A stretch of DNA of 64,000 bases. Source: JAENWD01 sp963796915 (GTDB lineage Bacteria > Acidobacteriota > Vicinamibacteria > Vicinamibacterales > JAENWD01). The DNA is taken from NCBI GenBank assembly GCA_963796915.1, contig CAWCNI010000004.1, positions 372,001 to 436,000 of the forward strand. Reading direction: 5' to 3'. Shown in pieces: positions 1 to 7,949 of this stretch (its first letter is position 1; each line of letters opens with the position of its first letter). The position numbers and the translations under genes are program-made. The notes below the pieces were generated by a model, which worked only from the letters and a program-made list of their open reading frames with translations, did no database searches and was not told the DNA's origin.

Positions 1-1342
1 CGGCATCACACCGGACGGCCGGCTCACCGACGACCACGACGCCAGCAAGAGCGGCTACTCGGAGCGCGACTGCGACAACGACCGTCTCAAGCTGTCGATG
101 CTCGACGACTTCCAGTACTTCCACGACCTGTTCGACATCGCCAACCGCGCGAACGTGAGCTTCTATCCCGTCAACGCCAACGGGCTGGTGGCATTCGACA
201 AGCCGCTCGGCCCCGGCGTCAGCGGCGATCCTGTCGAAGGCGAGATCCAGGCGCTCGGGCCCGCCGCGCACGTCGGGGAGAACGGCTCGTTTCCGATCAA
301 CCCGATGCAGATCAACACCGCGTCGATCAGCACGCGCAACGAGAACCTGCGCACGCTGGCCGCCAACACCGACGGCATCGCCATCGTCGACACCAACGAT
401 CTCGACAAGGGGATGAACCGGATCATCGACGACCTGACGACCTACTACCTGCTCGGCTACACCTCGACGAACTCGAAGCTCGATGGCCGGTATCGCAAGA
501 TCACCGTGCGCGTGAAACGCCCCAACGTGCAGGTGCGGGCGCGGCGCGGCTACCGCGCCCCGACCCAGGAGGAAGTGGAGCAGGGCCGCATGCTCGAGGC
601 GAAGCAGGAGTCGTCGGGGCCGGCGACGGCGCTGCAGGTCGCACTCAACGCGCTGGGCTCCGCGCGCCCCGGGATCCCGTTTCGCACGTCTGTCAGTTAC
701 GCCGCGCTGGGGCCTGCGGACGGCGGCGGCACGAAGCTGCACGCGTGGGCGCTGGCGGAGCTCGACCCGTCGGTCGCGCGACAAGGCGACTGGCTGGGTG
801 GCGGAAGCGTCGAAGTGCGTGTCACCGGACCTGATGGCACCGAGTTGACGACCCGGACCGGGGCGCTCAATCCCGGCGATCGGTCGGCCGCCGTGGATCT
901 TGGCGAGGTCGTCGCGCCGCCCGGCGAAATCGTCGTTCGCGCCCGCCTGTCGCCGAAGAGCGAAGGCCTTCCCTACAGCGACACCATCCGCCTGTCCGAG
1001 GTCAGCGCGCCGGGACGTCCGCTGATCCTGCGGCGCGGGCCGACGACAGGCGTTCGATACGTGCCGACGGCGGACCTCCAGTTCCAGCGAACCGAGCGGG
1101 TGCGCGTGGACCTGCCGACCAGTGCCGGAGCGGCGCCGCCGGTGGCTGAAGTGCTCGATCGAATGGGAAAGACGATCCAGGTGCCGGTGCGCACCTCGGT
1201 GCGCACTGAAAACGGGCTCACCTGGGCGTCCGCCGAGGTCACGCTGGCGCCGCTGGCGCCTGGCGACTACCTGGTACGGCTGAAGTCGGAGGCCGGTTCC
1301 GCCGGCCAGGAGGTCGTGACCGGCTTCCGCGTGGTGCCGTGA
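1..1342 (+). CDS. VWFA-related acidobacterial domain protein, 5' end missing
   Basis: C-terminal part of a secreted von Willebrand factor A-type protein. The frame is open from base 2 to the TGA at 1340-1342, so the true start lies outside the window; an internal ATG at 98 is not a likely start. The motif YYLLGYTSTN (about residue 145 of the visible part) followed by GRYRKITVRVKRP is characteristic of the acidobacterial VWFA-related family (TIGR03436 type), in which it closes the VWA fold. The remaining roughly 250 residues are beta-rich and end without an anchor. The function of this family is not established; an extracytoplasmic adhesion or sensing role is inference. A paralogue lies at 14812-16954. 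Confidence 0.85.
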   Translation, partial: GITPDGRLTDDHDASKSGYSERDCDNDRLKLSMLDDFQYFHDLFDIANRANVSFYPVNANGLVAFDKPLGPGVSGDPVEGEIQALGPAAHVGENGSFPINPMQINTASISTRNENLRTLAANTDGIAIVDTNDLDKGMNRIIDDLTTYYLLGYTSTNSKLDGRYRKITVRVKRPNVQVRARRGYRAPTQEEVEQGRMLEAKQESSGPATALQVALNALGSARPGIPFRTSVSYAALGPADGGGTKLHAWALAELDPSVARQGDWLGGGSVEVRVTGPDGTELTTRTGALNPGDRSAAVDLGEVVAPPGEIVVRARLSPKSEGLPYSDTIRLSEVSAPGRPLILRRGPTTGVRYVPTADLQFQRTERVRVDLPTSAGAAPPVAEVLDRMGKTIQVPVRTSVRTENGLTWASAEVTLAPLAPGDYLVRLKSEAGSAGQEVVTGFRVVP

Positions 1343-1387
1343 AGCGGTAGGTAGCGGGCCGCCAGCTACACCCTTCGCTGCCCAGTC

Positions 1388-2533
1388 TCAGGAGCCGCCG
1401 GTCGTGAACTTCAACGACCACGGTTTCAGCGGAACGCCGTCGGTGCCGTGGATGTCATCGCCGAGGGTGACCTCTACGATCCGGAAGTGCTCGAGCGGCG
1501 GGTCGAAGGTGACTTCCATGATCCGCGCCATCGGGTTGTAGGCAATCCTCGCCGTGACTGGCGGCGGCTCCGGCTCGCCGCGTTCCCGCGCCTGCTGCAT
1601 CGAGTACGCCACGTGCACGTGGCCCTTGATCGTGGCGAGGTCGAGGTCACGCGAGAACTGAATCCTGATCTTCGTCTCCGTGGCCACGTCGGTCTCGTCG
1701 GCCGTCGGCGTGCTGAACAGCACTTCAGGCGCGATCAACGACGGCGCCACGAAGACCTCTTCCGGCTTGGTCTCCGCCTGCGCCGTCGTCTCGTTCAGGT
1801 CCTGCGCGACGACGGACACGATGCCGCGATCCCACTTGACGACGCCGCTCACTTCCAGCCAGCGCCGCGTGTCGATGCGTGAGTTGATGTCGAACACGAA
1901 GCCGCGGCCCTTGGGCTCCTTGCCGACCACCCACACCGCCGCGTCGACGGAACGGATGACGAACTGGCGGCGGCCATCGGAGCCCGGCGGCGCCTGCGCG
2001 AGGTCGCCAAACAGGTTGCGGCCCCGGAACTGGCCCTTGATGGTCACGCGCTGGTCCACGTAACGGGCCGGCGTCAGGGCGATGTTGCGGAGCGTCGGCG
2101 CCGGCACGGCTTCGGCGGGATCGGTCGCGGTGACGTTGAGCATCACCACCTCGCCAGGCTTGGGCCAGGCGCCGGCCAGGTCGCGCCCGAGTACGGCGCG
2201 GAGATCGTGCCCGGACAGTCGCGGGTCGTCCTGCGTCATGCGCCCGAGGTCCCAGACTTCGCCGCGGATGTCGAGCGCGCCGGTCTCGCCGAGGCCCGCC
2301 TTGACGAACGCAGGCAGGCGGCGGTCGCCGTCGACGACGGACACGCTGTCGGCCGTGCGCTCGATGGTGGCGCGCACCAGGACTGGCTGGCCGCTGTAGA
2401 AACCCGGATACGTCCTGATGGCGAGCAGGGTGGTGGCGCGCCGGGCCAGCGTCTGGGTACGCGACGGCGCGACGACGGACAGCACCGTGACTGCCGTGAG
2501 TCCCACCGCCAGCAGTCTGCGCGCCGAACCCAT
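1388..2533 (-). CDS. Secreted protein with C-terminal bacterial Ig-like domain
   Basis: A 381-residue protein of unknown function. It starts MGSARRLLAVGLTAVTVLSVV, a plausible signal peptide. The middle (about 60-270) looks like two OB/nucleotide-modification-like beta domains (RYVDQRVTIKGQFRGRNLFG, RWLEVSGVVKWDRG). Residues from about 285 on (VLFSTPTADETDVA, IRIQFSRDLD) match the Big_5-type Ig-like domain found in bacterial surface proteins, and the C-terminus fits this with LKFTTGGS. The ATG at 2533 is chosen because it begins the signal peptide and sits 8 bases after a GATACT hexamer. It lies tail to tail with the VWA gene. Extracytoplasmic location is inferred. Confidence 0.75.
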   Translation of the reverse strand: MGSARRLLAVGLTAVTVLSVVAPSRTQTLARRATTLLAIRTYPGFYSGQPVLVRATIERTADSVSVVDGDRRLPAFVKAGLGETGALDIRGEVWDLGRMTQDDPRLSGHDLRAVLGRDLAGAWPKPGEVVMLNVTATDPAEAVPAPTLRNIALTPARYVDQRVTIKGQFRGRNLFGDLAQAPPGSDGRRQFVIRSVDAAVWVVGKEPKGRGFVFDINSRIDTRRWLEVSGVVKWDRGIVSVVAQDLNETTAQAETKPEEVFVAPSLIAPEVLFSTPTADETDVATETKIRIQFSRDLDLATIKGHVHVAYSMQQARERGEPEPPPVTARIAYNPMARIMEVTFDPPLEHFRIVEVTLGDDIHGTDGVPLKPWSLKFTTGGS

Positions 2534-2541
2534 GTCAGCAG

Positions 2542-2547
2542 AGTATC
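2542..2547 (-). promoter_or_regulatory. -10-like GATACT, candidate leaderless promoter
   Basis: Read on the minus strand, GATACT ends 8 bases before the ATG at 2533. There is no Shine-Dalgarno sequence in the gap and no convincing -35 element. The spacing would place transcription start at or next to the start codon. Confidence 0.4.
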
Positions 2548-2595
2548 GCAGCTTGGGTCGGCGCGCCGATGTGGCGGTCCCTTCTGAAAGTGGTC

Positions 2596-4560
2596 TTACG
2601 TCAGCTTCCGCTGACCGACGCGAGTCAGGACGATGGCGAGCGCGAGGAACAGCAGGCCGCCGGCAATCTGCCCGACGGTGCCTTCGTGCAGGAAGGGCAG
2701 CAGACCCGTCGTCCCGGCGTCGTCTGCAGCAGCGACGATGTTGCGGCCGTAGAGGACGGCGTAGACGATGCCGGCAATCGACCCACCGGCGATCAGGCCA
2801 GAGCTGAAGAGCGTGCCGGAGCTGATGTCGGACTCCTGGGCCGCTCCGGTCTTGCGTTCGACGAGCCAGCGCACGACGCCGCCGGCAAAGATCGGCGCTG
2901 TCGTCGCGATGGGCAGGTACGAGCCGACGGCGAAGGACAGCGAGCGCACGCCGCACAACTCCAGCACGATCGAGATGCTGACGCCGCACAGCACCAGGCC
3001 CCACGGCAGGTTCTGACTGAGCAGCCCCTTGATGATCGTGGACATCAGCGTCGCCTGCGGCGCGGGCAGCGACTGGGAGCCGATGCCCATGACCTGATTG
3101 AGGTAGAGCGTGGTGAAGCCGATGACCAGCGCCGACGCGCAGACGCCGATCACCAGGCCGATCTGCTGGTAGACCGGCGTCGCGCCGACCAGGAAGCCGG
3201 TCTTGAGATCCTGCGACGTGGCGCCGGCGATAGCCGACGCGATGCACACGACAGCGCCGACGCAGAGCGCAATCGGCGCGTAGCGGTCGCCGGTCCAGCC
3301 GAGCGCGACGAAGATCGTGCACGTGAGGATCAGCGTCGCGATGGTCATGCCGGAAATCGGGTTCGACGAGTTGCCGATGAGGCCGGTGATCCGGGACGAG
3401 ACGCTGACGAAGAAGAAGCCGAAGAGAATCGTGAGGACGGCTGCCAGCGGATTGCCCCAGGTCGGGAGCCCGGGCACCACCACCAGGAAGAGGGCGAGCG
3501 CCAGCGTTCCGCCAACCACGATCGTCAGAGGCATGTCACGCTCGGTGCGCAAGGTCGTCGTCCCACCGCCGCCGGCGCCCAGGCCCTTCATGCTCTCGCG
3601 GAACGACGAGACGATGGTCGGGACCGTTCGCGCGAGGGTGATGAGGCCCGAGGCGAGCACCGCGCCGGCGCCGATGTAGCGGATGTAGGCGCTCCAGATC
3701 TGGCCGGGGCTCATCTGCGACAGCATCAGGCCGCTGGCCGGCACTGGCGGAAAGGGCACCGTGATGTACTGGCCGAGGATGCTCAGCATCGGCACGAGCA
3801 CCATCCAGGAGAGGACGCCGCCGGCAAACATGACGCCGGCGATCCGCGGGCCGATCACGTAGCCAACGCCCATGTACTCGGGCGAGATGTCGACGTTGAT
3901 CGTCGCGTTCGGAAAGAAGCTGGCGCGCGCCATCGAGTAGCCGATCGCGGTGCGGAACAGCTGCACGATCCACGACAGCGCCTTCCACAGCATCCCGACG
4001 CCGAGACCCATGAAGACGGTGCCGGCCAGCGCGCCGCCGCGCTCGCCGGCGATCAGCACGTCCGCGCACGCGCTGCCTTCCGGGTATGGCAGCACGCCGT
4101 GCTCGTGGACGATCAGGGCCCGGCGCAGCGGGACCATCATCAGCACGCCGAGGATGCCGCCGGCAAAGGCGAGCAGCAGGATCTGGACGTAGTTGAAATA
4201 CGCCGGCCCGTACGGCGCCAGAAAGATCAGCGCCGGCACGGTGAAGACCACGCCGGAGGCCAGCGACTCGCCGGCCGATCCGATGGTCTGGACGATGTTG
4301 TTTTCAAGGATGGTCGATCCGCCCAGCCGCTTGAGCACAGAGATGGAGAGGACGGCGATGGGGATCGACGCGCTGACTGTCAGTCCGGCCCTCAGGCCCA
4401 GGTACACGGTGGACGCGCCAAACAGCAAGCCGAACAGCGCGCCGAGGATCGCGGCGCGAATGGTGAACTCCGCGGGCGACTGCGATGCCGGGACGTACGG
4501 CTGAAATGCGGGGGCGGAACCGGGCGCCGCGGCGGCGGACCTGGACGAGGGCTGGGCCAT
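2596..4560 (-). CDS. OPT-family oligopeptide transporter
   Basis: Inner-membrane transporter of 654 residues. Hydrophobic segments alternate along the whole protein, as expected for the 14-16 helices of the OPT superfamily (oligopeptide or metal-chelate uptake). Diagnostic stretches are FTIRAAILGALFGLLFGAS near residue 30, YLGLRAGLTVSASIPIAVLS, GNSSNPISGMTIATL, and GATSQDLKTGFLVGATP. These match the prokaryotic OPT/YgiP-like branch. ATG at 4560 is chosen because TAGAAT lies 8 bases upstream; longer extensions run back across the rex promoter and rex start. It is divergent from rex, with a 72-base gap. The substrate cannot be told from sequence. Confidence 0.9.
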   Translation of the reverse strand: MAQPSSRSAAAAPGSAPAFQPYVPASQSPAEFTIRAAILGALFGLLFGASTVYLGLRAGLTVSASIPIAVLSISVLKRLGGSTILENNIVQTIGSAGESLASGVVFTVPALIFLAPYGPAYFNYVQILLLAFAGGILGVLMMVPLRRALIVHEHGVLPYPEGSACADVLIAGERGGALAGTVFMGLGVGMLWKALSWIVQLFRTAIGYSMARASFFPNATINVDISPEYMGVGYVIGPRIAGVMFAGGVLSWMVLVPMLSILGQYITVPFPPVPASGLMLSQMSPGQIWSAYIRYIGAGAVLASGLITLARTVPTIVSSFRESMKGLGAGGGGTTTLRTERDMPLTIVVGGTLALALFLVVVPGLPTWGNPLAAVLTILFGFFFVSVSSRITGLIGNSSNPISGMTIATLILTCTIFVALGWTGDRYAPIALCVGAVVCIASAIAGATSQDLKTGFLVGATPVYQQIGLVIGVCASALVIGFTTLYLNQVMGIGSQSLPAPQATLMSTIIKGLLSQNLPWGLVLCGVSISIVLELCGVRSLSFAVGSYLPIATTAPIFAGGVVRWLVERKTGAAQESDISSGTLFSSGLIAGGSIAGIVYAVLYGRNIVAAADDAGTTGLLPFLHEGTVGQIAGGLLFLALAIVLTRVGQRKLT

Positions 4561-4568
4561 AGCCGCGG

Positions 4569-4574
4569 ATTCTA
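4569..4574 (-). promoter_or_regulatory. -10-like TAGAAT for the OPT transporter
   Basis: Minus-strand TAGAAT ending 8 bases before the ATG at 4560, with no Shine-Dalgarno motif between. This fits the leaderless pattern seen elsewhere in the window. No clear -35. Confidence 0.4.
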
Positions 4575-4590
4575 TCGCAGGAATGTTGCC

Positions 4591-4620
4591 TTGACCCTCG
4601 ATCGACTCGGTTCGTACAAT
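4591..4620 (+). promoter_or_regulatory. Sigma-70-type promoter of rex
   Basis: TTGACC (4591-4596), an 18-base spacer and TACAAT (4615-4620). This is the best-matching full promoter noticed in the window. The GTG start of rex follows 12 bases later, giving a leader of only a few bases. Confidence 0.6.
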
Positions 4621-4632
4621 CACTGAAGTCTT

Positions 4633-5296
4633 GTGAAAACATCGAACAAAGCGCGCCCGTTGCCGGAGCAGGTCTCCGAGCTCACGACCAACCGCCTGTC
4701 GATCTACCTGCGGTGCCTCACCGAGCTCGACGCGGCCGGCGTGCAGACGATCTCGTCGCGCGGGCTGGCCGATCAGTTCCGGCTGAACGCGGCGCAAATC
4801 CGGAAGGATCTCGGCGTACTTCGGCGAATTCGGCGTGCGCGGCGTGGGCTACTACGTCAAGGACCTGCGGCGGCACCTCCGGCAGATCCTCGGGCTCGAT
4901 CGCAAGCTGCGCGTCGCGATCATGGGCGCCGGCAACCTGGGGCTCGCGCTGGCCGACTACCCGGGCTTCCGCCAGGAGGGGTTCGAGATCGTCGCGCTCT
5001 TCGACGTCCTGAACGAGAAGGTCGGCCACATTTCCCGCGCCGGCGTCTCCATTTACGACATTCGTCAGCTCAAGAAGGTCGCGCGCAACGAGCGGATCAG
5101 CATCGCCGTCATCGCGGTGCCGGCGTCGGCCGCGCAGCCGGTGGTGAACCAGGTGATCGCGTCCGGCGTGAAGGCCATCCTGAATTTCTCGCCGGGCCCG
5201 TTGTCGGTGCCGGCCGGCGTCAAGTTGAAGAGCGTCGACCTCACGCAGTCGCTCGAAAGCCTGTCCTTCTTCCTGGCGCGGGAGACAGGCGAGTGA
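4633..5296 (+). pseudogene. rex: Redox-sensing transcriptional repressor Rex, interrupted by a +1 frameshift
   Basis: Rex represses anaerobic or fermentative genes and leaves DNA when NADH binds. The N-terminal winged helix (RLSIYLRCLTEL, then the recognition helix LADQFRLNAAQIRKDL) is in the frame of the GTG at 4633. The expected YFGEFGVRGVGYYV and the Rossmann domain (VAIMGAGNLGLALADY, then VALFDV) follow in the next frame from 4817 to 5296. Removing one G at 4813-4814 restores a continuous protein of about 220 residues, the usual Rex length, with nothing else missing. The break is therefore probably a sequencing insertion in an intact gene. It is followed 16 bases later by moaC. NADH-responsive regulation is family knowledge. 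Confidence 0.85.
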
Positions 5297-5312
5297 TGCC
5301 TGGCACGCGCTG

Positions 5313-5795
5313 ATGGCGAAGCGAACCCGCCTCTCGCACCTCGACGCCGACGGCGCGGTCCGGATGGTGGACGTCGGGGCGAAGGCGGTGACCCGCCGCG
5401 AAGCCACCGCCGAAGCGTTCGTGCGCGTCTCGGCCGCCGCCCGCCGTCTGGTCGCCGCCGGCGGTCTGTCGAAGAAGGGCAGCCCGCTCGAGGTCGCCAG
5501 AATCGCCGGCATCCAGGCCGCCAAGCGCACGGCCGAGCTGATCCCGCTCTGTCACCCGCTGCCGATTTCGTACGCGAACGTGGACGTGACCCAGGTCCGT
5601 GGCGGATACCGCGTGCTCGCCACGGTGCGGGTCGAAGGTCGGACCGGCGTGGAGATGGAGGCGTTGACAGCCGCGTCGGTGGCCGCGCTGACCATCTACG
5701 ACATGCTCAAGTCGTCCGACCGTGCGATGATCATCGAGCGCCTGCGCCTGATCGAGAAGTCCGGCGGGCGCAGCGGCCACTACCAGTCCCGTTGA
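5313..5795 (+). CDS. moaC: Cyclic pyranopterin monophosphate synthase MoaC
   Basis: Second enzyme of molybdenum cofactor synthesis, converting 3',8-cyclo-GTP made by MoaA into cyclic pyranopterin monophosphate. The 160-residue length is normal. Signature parts are present: MVDVGAK at 18-24, KGSPLEVARIAGIQAAKRT at 55-73, LIPLCHPL at 76-83 (H81), and GVEMEALTAASVAALTIYDM at 112-131 with D130 and K133 corresponding to the catalytic Asp/Lys of the family. It ends KSGGRSGHY. Its TGA overlaps nothing, but bshB1 begins about 20 bases later. No other moa genes are in the window. Confidence 0.96.
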   Translation: MAKRTRLSHLDADGAVRMVDVGAKAVTRREATAEAFVRVSAAARRLVAAGGLSKKGSPLEVARIAGIQAAKRTAELIPLCHPLPISYANVDVTQVRGGYRVLATVRVEGRTGVEMEALTAASVAALTIYDMLKSSDRAMIIERLRLIEKSGGRSGHYQSR

Positions 5796-5815
5796 TCGCC
5801 CCACCCACTCATCCA

Positions 5816-6550
5816 ATGGCTGTCACTCCGGTCGATCTGCTCGCCATCGGGCCCCATCCCGATGACATCGAAATCGGCATGGGCGGCACCATCGCCCAGC
5901 ACGTCGCGCATGGCGTCACGGTAGGTCTCTGCGACCTGACGCGCGGGGAGATGGGCAGCAACGGTTCTCCGGACGAGCGGGTGCGGGAAGGCCAGGCGGC
6001 AAGCGACGTCCTGGGCGCGGCATGGCGCGTCAACCTGGCGCTGCCGGATCGACAGCTCCGTGACGTGCCCGAGCAGGTCCGGCCGCTCGTCGAGCTCATT
6101 CGGGCCTGCCGGCCCGCCGCGGTGGCCCTGCCGCACTGGGACGATCGGCACCCCGATCATGTGGCGGCGGCCACTCTCGTCGTCGCGGCAACGTTCAGCA
6201 GCGGCCTGCGGCGGTATGAGGCAGCGGGCGACGCGTGGAAGCCAGACTGGCTCGTCTACTACTTCATCAACGGCTGGGCCGAGCCTTCCTTCGTCATCGA
6301 CGTCTCGGAGCACTACGAGACCAAACGCCGTGCCCTTGCCTGTCACGCGTCGCAGTTCACGCCGGGCGCGCCCGATCGCGCGGAGACGCGGCTCACCTCG
6401 CCGCTGTTCAATCAGCTGATCGAGAGCCGTGATGCGCAGTTCGGCGCGAGGGCAGGCGTGCGCTGGGCCGAGGGATTCGTCGTGCGCGAGCCCGTGCTGC
6501 GGCCGAATCTCCTCAAGCGACGACCGGCTGGCGGAGCGCGGGCGCTGTGA
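5816..6550 (+). CDS. bshB1: Bacillithiol biosynthesis deacetylase BshB1
   Basis: Zinc-dependent deacetylase that converts GlcNAc-malate into GlcN-malate, the second step of bacillithiol synthesis. The 244-residue LmbE/PIG-L fold shows the metal motif PHPDD at 13-17 and the second metal motif HPDH at 112-115, plus TRGEMGSNG at 42-50, typical of BshB1. ATG at 5816 is preferred; a TTG at 5792 would overlap the moaC stop and add eight non-conserved residues. The last four bases overlap the GTG of bshA, so the pair is translationally coupled. bshC, the cysteine-adding enzyme, is not in the window. Confidence 0.93.
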   Translation: MAVTPVDLLAIGPHPDDIEIGMGGTIAQHVAHGVTVGLCDLTRGEMGSNGSPDERVREGQAASDVLGAAWRVNLALPDRQLRDVPEQVRPLVELIRACRPAAVALPHWDDRHPDHVAAATLVVAATFSSGLRRYEAAGDAWKPDWLVYYFINGWAEPSFVIDVSEHYETKRRALACHASQFTPGAPDRAETRLTSPLFNQLIESRDAQFGARAGVRWAEGFVVREPVLRPNLLKRRPAGGARAL

Positions 6551-7662
6551 GAGTCGGCATCGTCTGCTACGCGAGCACCGGCGGCAGCGGCATCGTCGCC
6601 ACGGAGCTGGCCGTTGCGCTCGCCCGGCGCCACCACGAAGTGCACGTGCTCAGCACCGAGCCGCCGTTCCGATTTCCGGAGAGCCAGCCGGGATTGACGT
6701 TTCACGAAGTGGCCACGCCGGCATATCCGCTGTTCCGCGAGCCGCAGTACGCGTTGTCGCTGGCCACGGCGATCGTCCAGGTGTCCCGGCGCCATCACCT
6801 CGACGTCGTGCACGCGCACTATGCCGTGCCTCACGCTGCCGCCGCCTACCTCGCGCGTCAGATCATGGCGGCGCATCCGACAGACTGCGTGCCGAAGGTG
6901 ATGACGACGCTGCACGGCACCGACATCACGCTGGTCGGCAGCGACCCGTCGTACTCCGAGACTGTCGCGTTCTGCATCGATCAGTCGGACGGCGTTTCGG
7001 CTGTCTCGGAGAGCCTGCGGGCCGATACCTGCGCGTCGCTGGGCATCACCAGGACCATCCAGGTGATCCCCAACTTCCTCGACGGCGATCAGTTCCGGCG
7101 GCGGCCGACGGCGACGCCGGACGAGATCCCGCGCGTCGTGCACATCTCGAACTTCCGCCCCGTGAAGCGCATCCACGCCGTGGTCGACGTCTTCCGCCGC
7201 GTGCGGGCCGTCCACCGCGCGCGGCTCGTCCTCGTCGGCGATGGCCCTGATCTGGCGCCCGCCCGGCGTCAGATCCACGAGGCCGGCCTCGACGACGACG
7301 TGGAGTACGCCGGCGAGCAGCAGAACGTCGTCGAGGTCCTGTCGCGGGCCAGCGTGTTCCTGCTGCCCTCGGCCACGGAGAGCTTCGGCCTGGCGGCCCT
7401 GGAGGCGATGGCCTGCGAAGTGCCAGTCGTCGCCTCACGCGTCGGCGGCCTGCCGGAAGTGATCGACGACGGCGAGACCGGGTTCCTTCATGCGCCCGAG
7501 GACGCGGAAGGCATGGCCAGAAGCGTGGGGAAATTGATCAGCGATCGGCCGCTGCACGATCGGATCGCCGCGGCGGCGCGGCTGTCGGCAGTGAACCGGT
7601 ATTCCGTCGAGCGCGTGGTGCCGATGTACGAGCAGGCCTACGACGCGCTGCTCAAGCTGTAG
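6547..7662 (+). CDS. bshA: N-acetyl-alpha-D-glucosaminyl L-malate synthase BshA
   Basis: GT4 retaining glycosyltransferase catalysing the first bacillithiol step: UDP-GlcNAc plus L-malate gives GlcNAc-malate. The 371-residue length matches BshA. The N-terminal glycine loop is GIVCYASTGGSGIVATEL (4-21), followed by VVHAHYAVPHA, the HISNFRPVKR phosphate-binding stretch, and the ESFGLAALEA EX7E motif with EVPVVASRVGG near the C-terminus. The start is GTG in a GTGA overlap with the bshB1 stop. The order bshB1-bshA fits one operon from rex or moaC onward. The gene ends just before a hairpin array that may terminate transcription. Confidence 0.94.
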   Translation: MRVGIVCYASTGGSGIVATELAVALARRHHEVHVLSTEPPFRFPESQPGLTFHEVATPAYPLFREPQYALSLATAIVQVSRRHHLDVVHAHYAVPHAAAAYLARQIMAAHPTDCVPKVMTTLHGTDITLVGSDPSYSETVAFCIDQSDGVSAVSESLRADTCASLGITRTIQVIPNFLDGDQFRRRPTATPDEIPRVVHISNFRPVKRIHAVVDVFRRVRAVHRARLVLVGDGPDLAPARRQIHEAGLDDDVEYAGEQQNVVEVLSRASVFLLPSATESFGLAALEAMACEVPVVASRVGGLPEVIDDGETGFLHAPEDAEGMARSVGKLISDRPLHDRIAAAARLSAVNRYSVERVVPMYEQAYDALLKL

Positions 7663-7680
7663 CGAGTAACCTGCCGCTAA

Positions 7681-7949
7681 AGGCCGATCTAAAGATCGGC
7701 CCTACCGAGATTCAGGCCGATCCAAAGATCGGCCCTACCGAGATTCAGGCCGATCTAAAGATCGGCCCTACCGAGATTCAGGCCGATCTAAAGATCGGCC
7801 CTACCGAGAATTCAGGCCGATCTGAAGATCGGCCCTACAGGCGCAGCCCGGAATCGGCAGGGCAATCTTCAGTCGGAATCGGTAGGGCCAATCTTCAGAT
7901 TGGCCACGCGGCGACGCCCGAGGCCGATGTCAAGGCCGGCCCTACCGAG
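7681..7949. repeat. Array of 33-bp palindromic repeat units between convergent genes
   Basis: Five direct units begin at 7681, 7714, 7747, 7780 and 7814. Each contains the 20-base near-perfect palindrome GGCCGATCTAAAGATCGGCC followed by CTACCGAGATTC. An inverted variant lies at 7881-7905 (GGCCAATCTTCAGATTGGCC) and a degenerate direct copy at 7921-7949. The inverted copy keeps its stem although a G-C pair has become A-T, a compensatory change that supports a selected hairpin. The last unit runs into the metal exporter gene and supplies its TAG stop codon (7942-7944 read on minus). Spacing and invariant spacers rule out CRISPR. A REP-like element or a bidirectional terminator block is plausible. 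Confidence 0.85.

Noticed and set aside
2569..4626. Long open frame on the plus strand opposite the OPT transporter
   Set aside because: Arg/Asp/His-rich low-complexity translation without any family motif; it mirrors the clear transporter on the other strand in GC-rich codons.
4813..4816. Programmed +1 frameshift in rex
   Set aside because: No slippery codon or stop-codon stimulator of the prfB type is seen, and similar single-base breaks occur in unrelated genes, which favours sequence errors.
7681..7949. Repeat array resembling a CRISPR
   Set aside because: Units are 33 bp with a palindrome of 20 bases, and the spacers between palindromes are the same constant sequence; no cas genes nearby.
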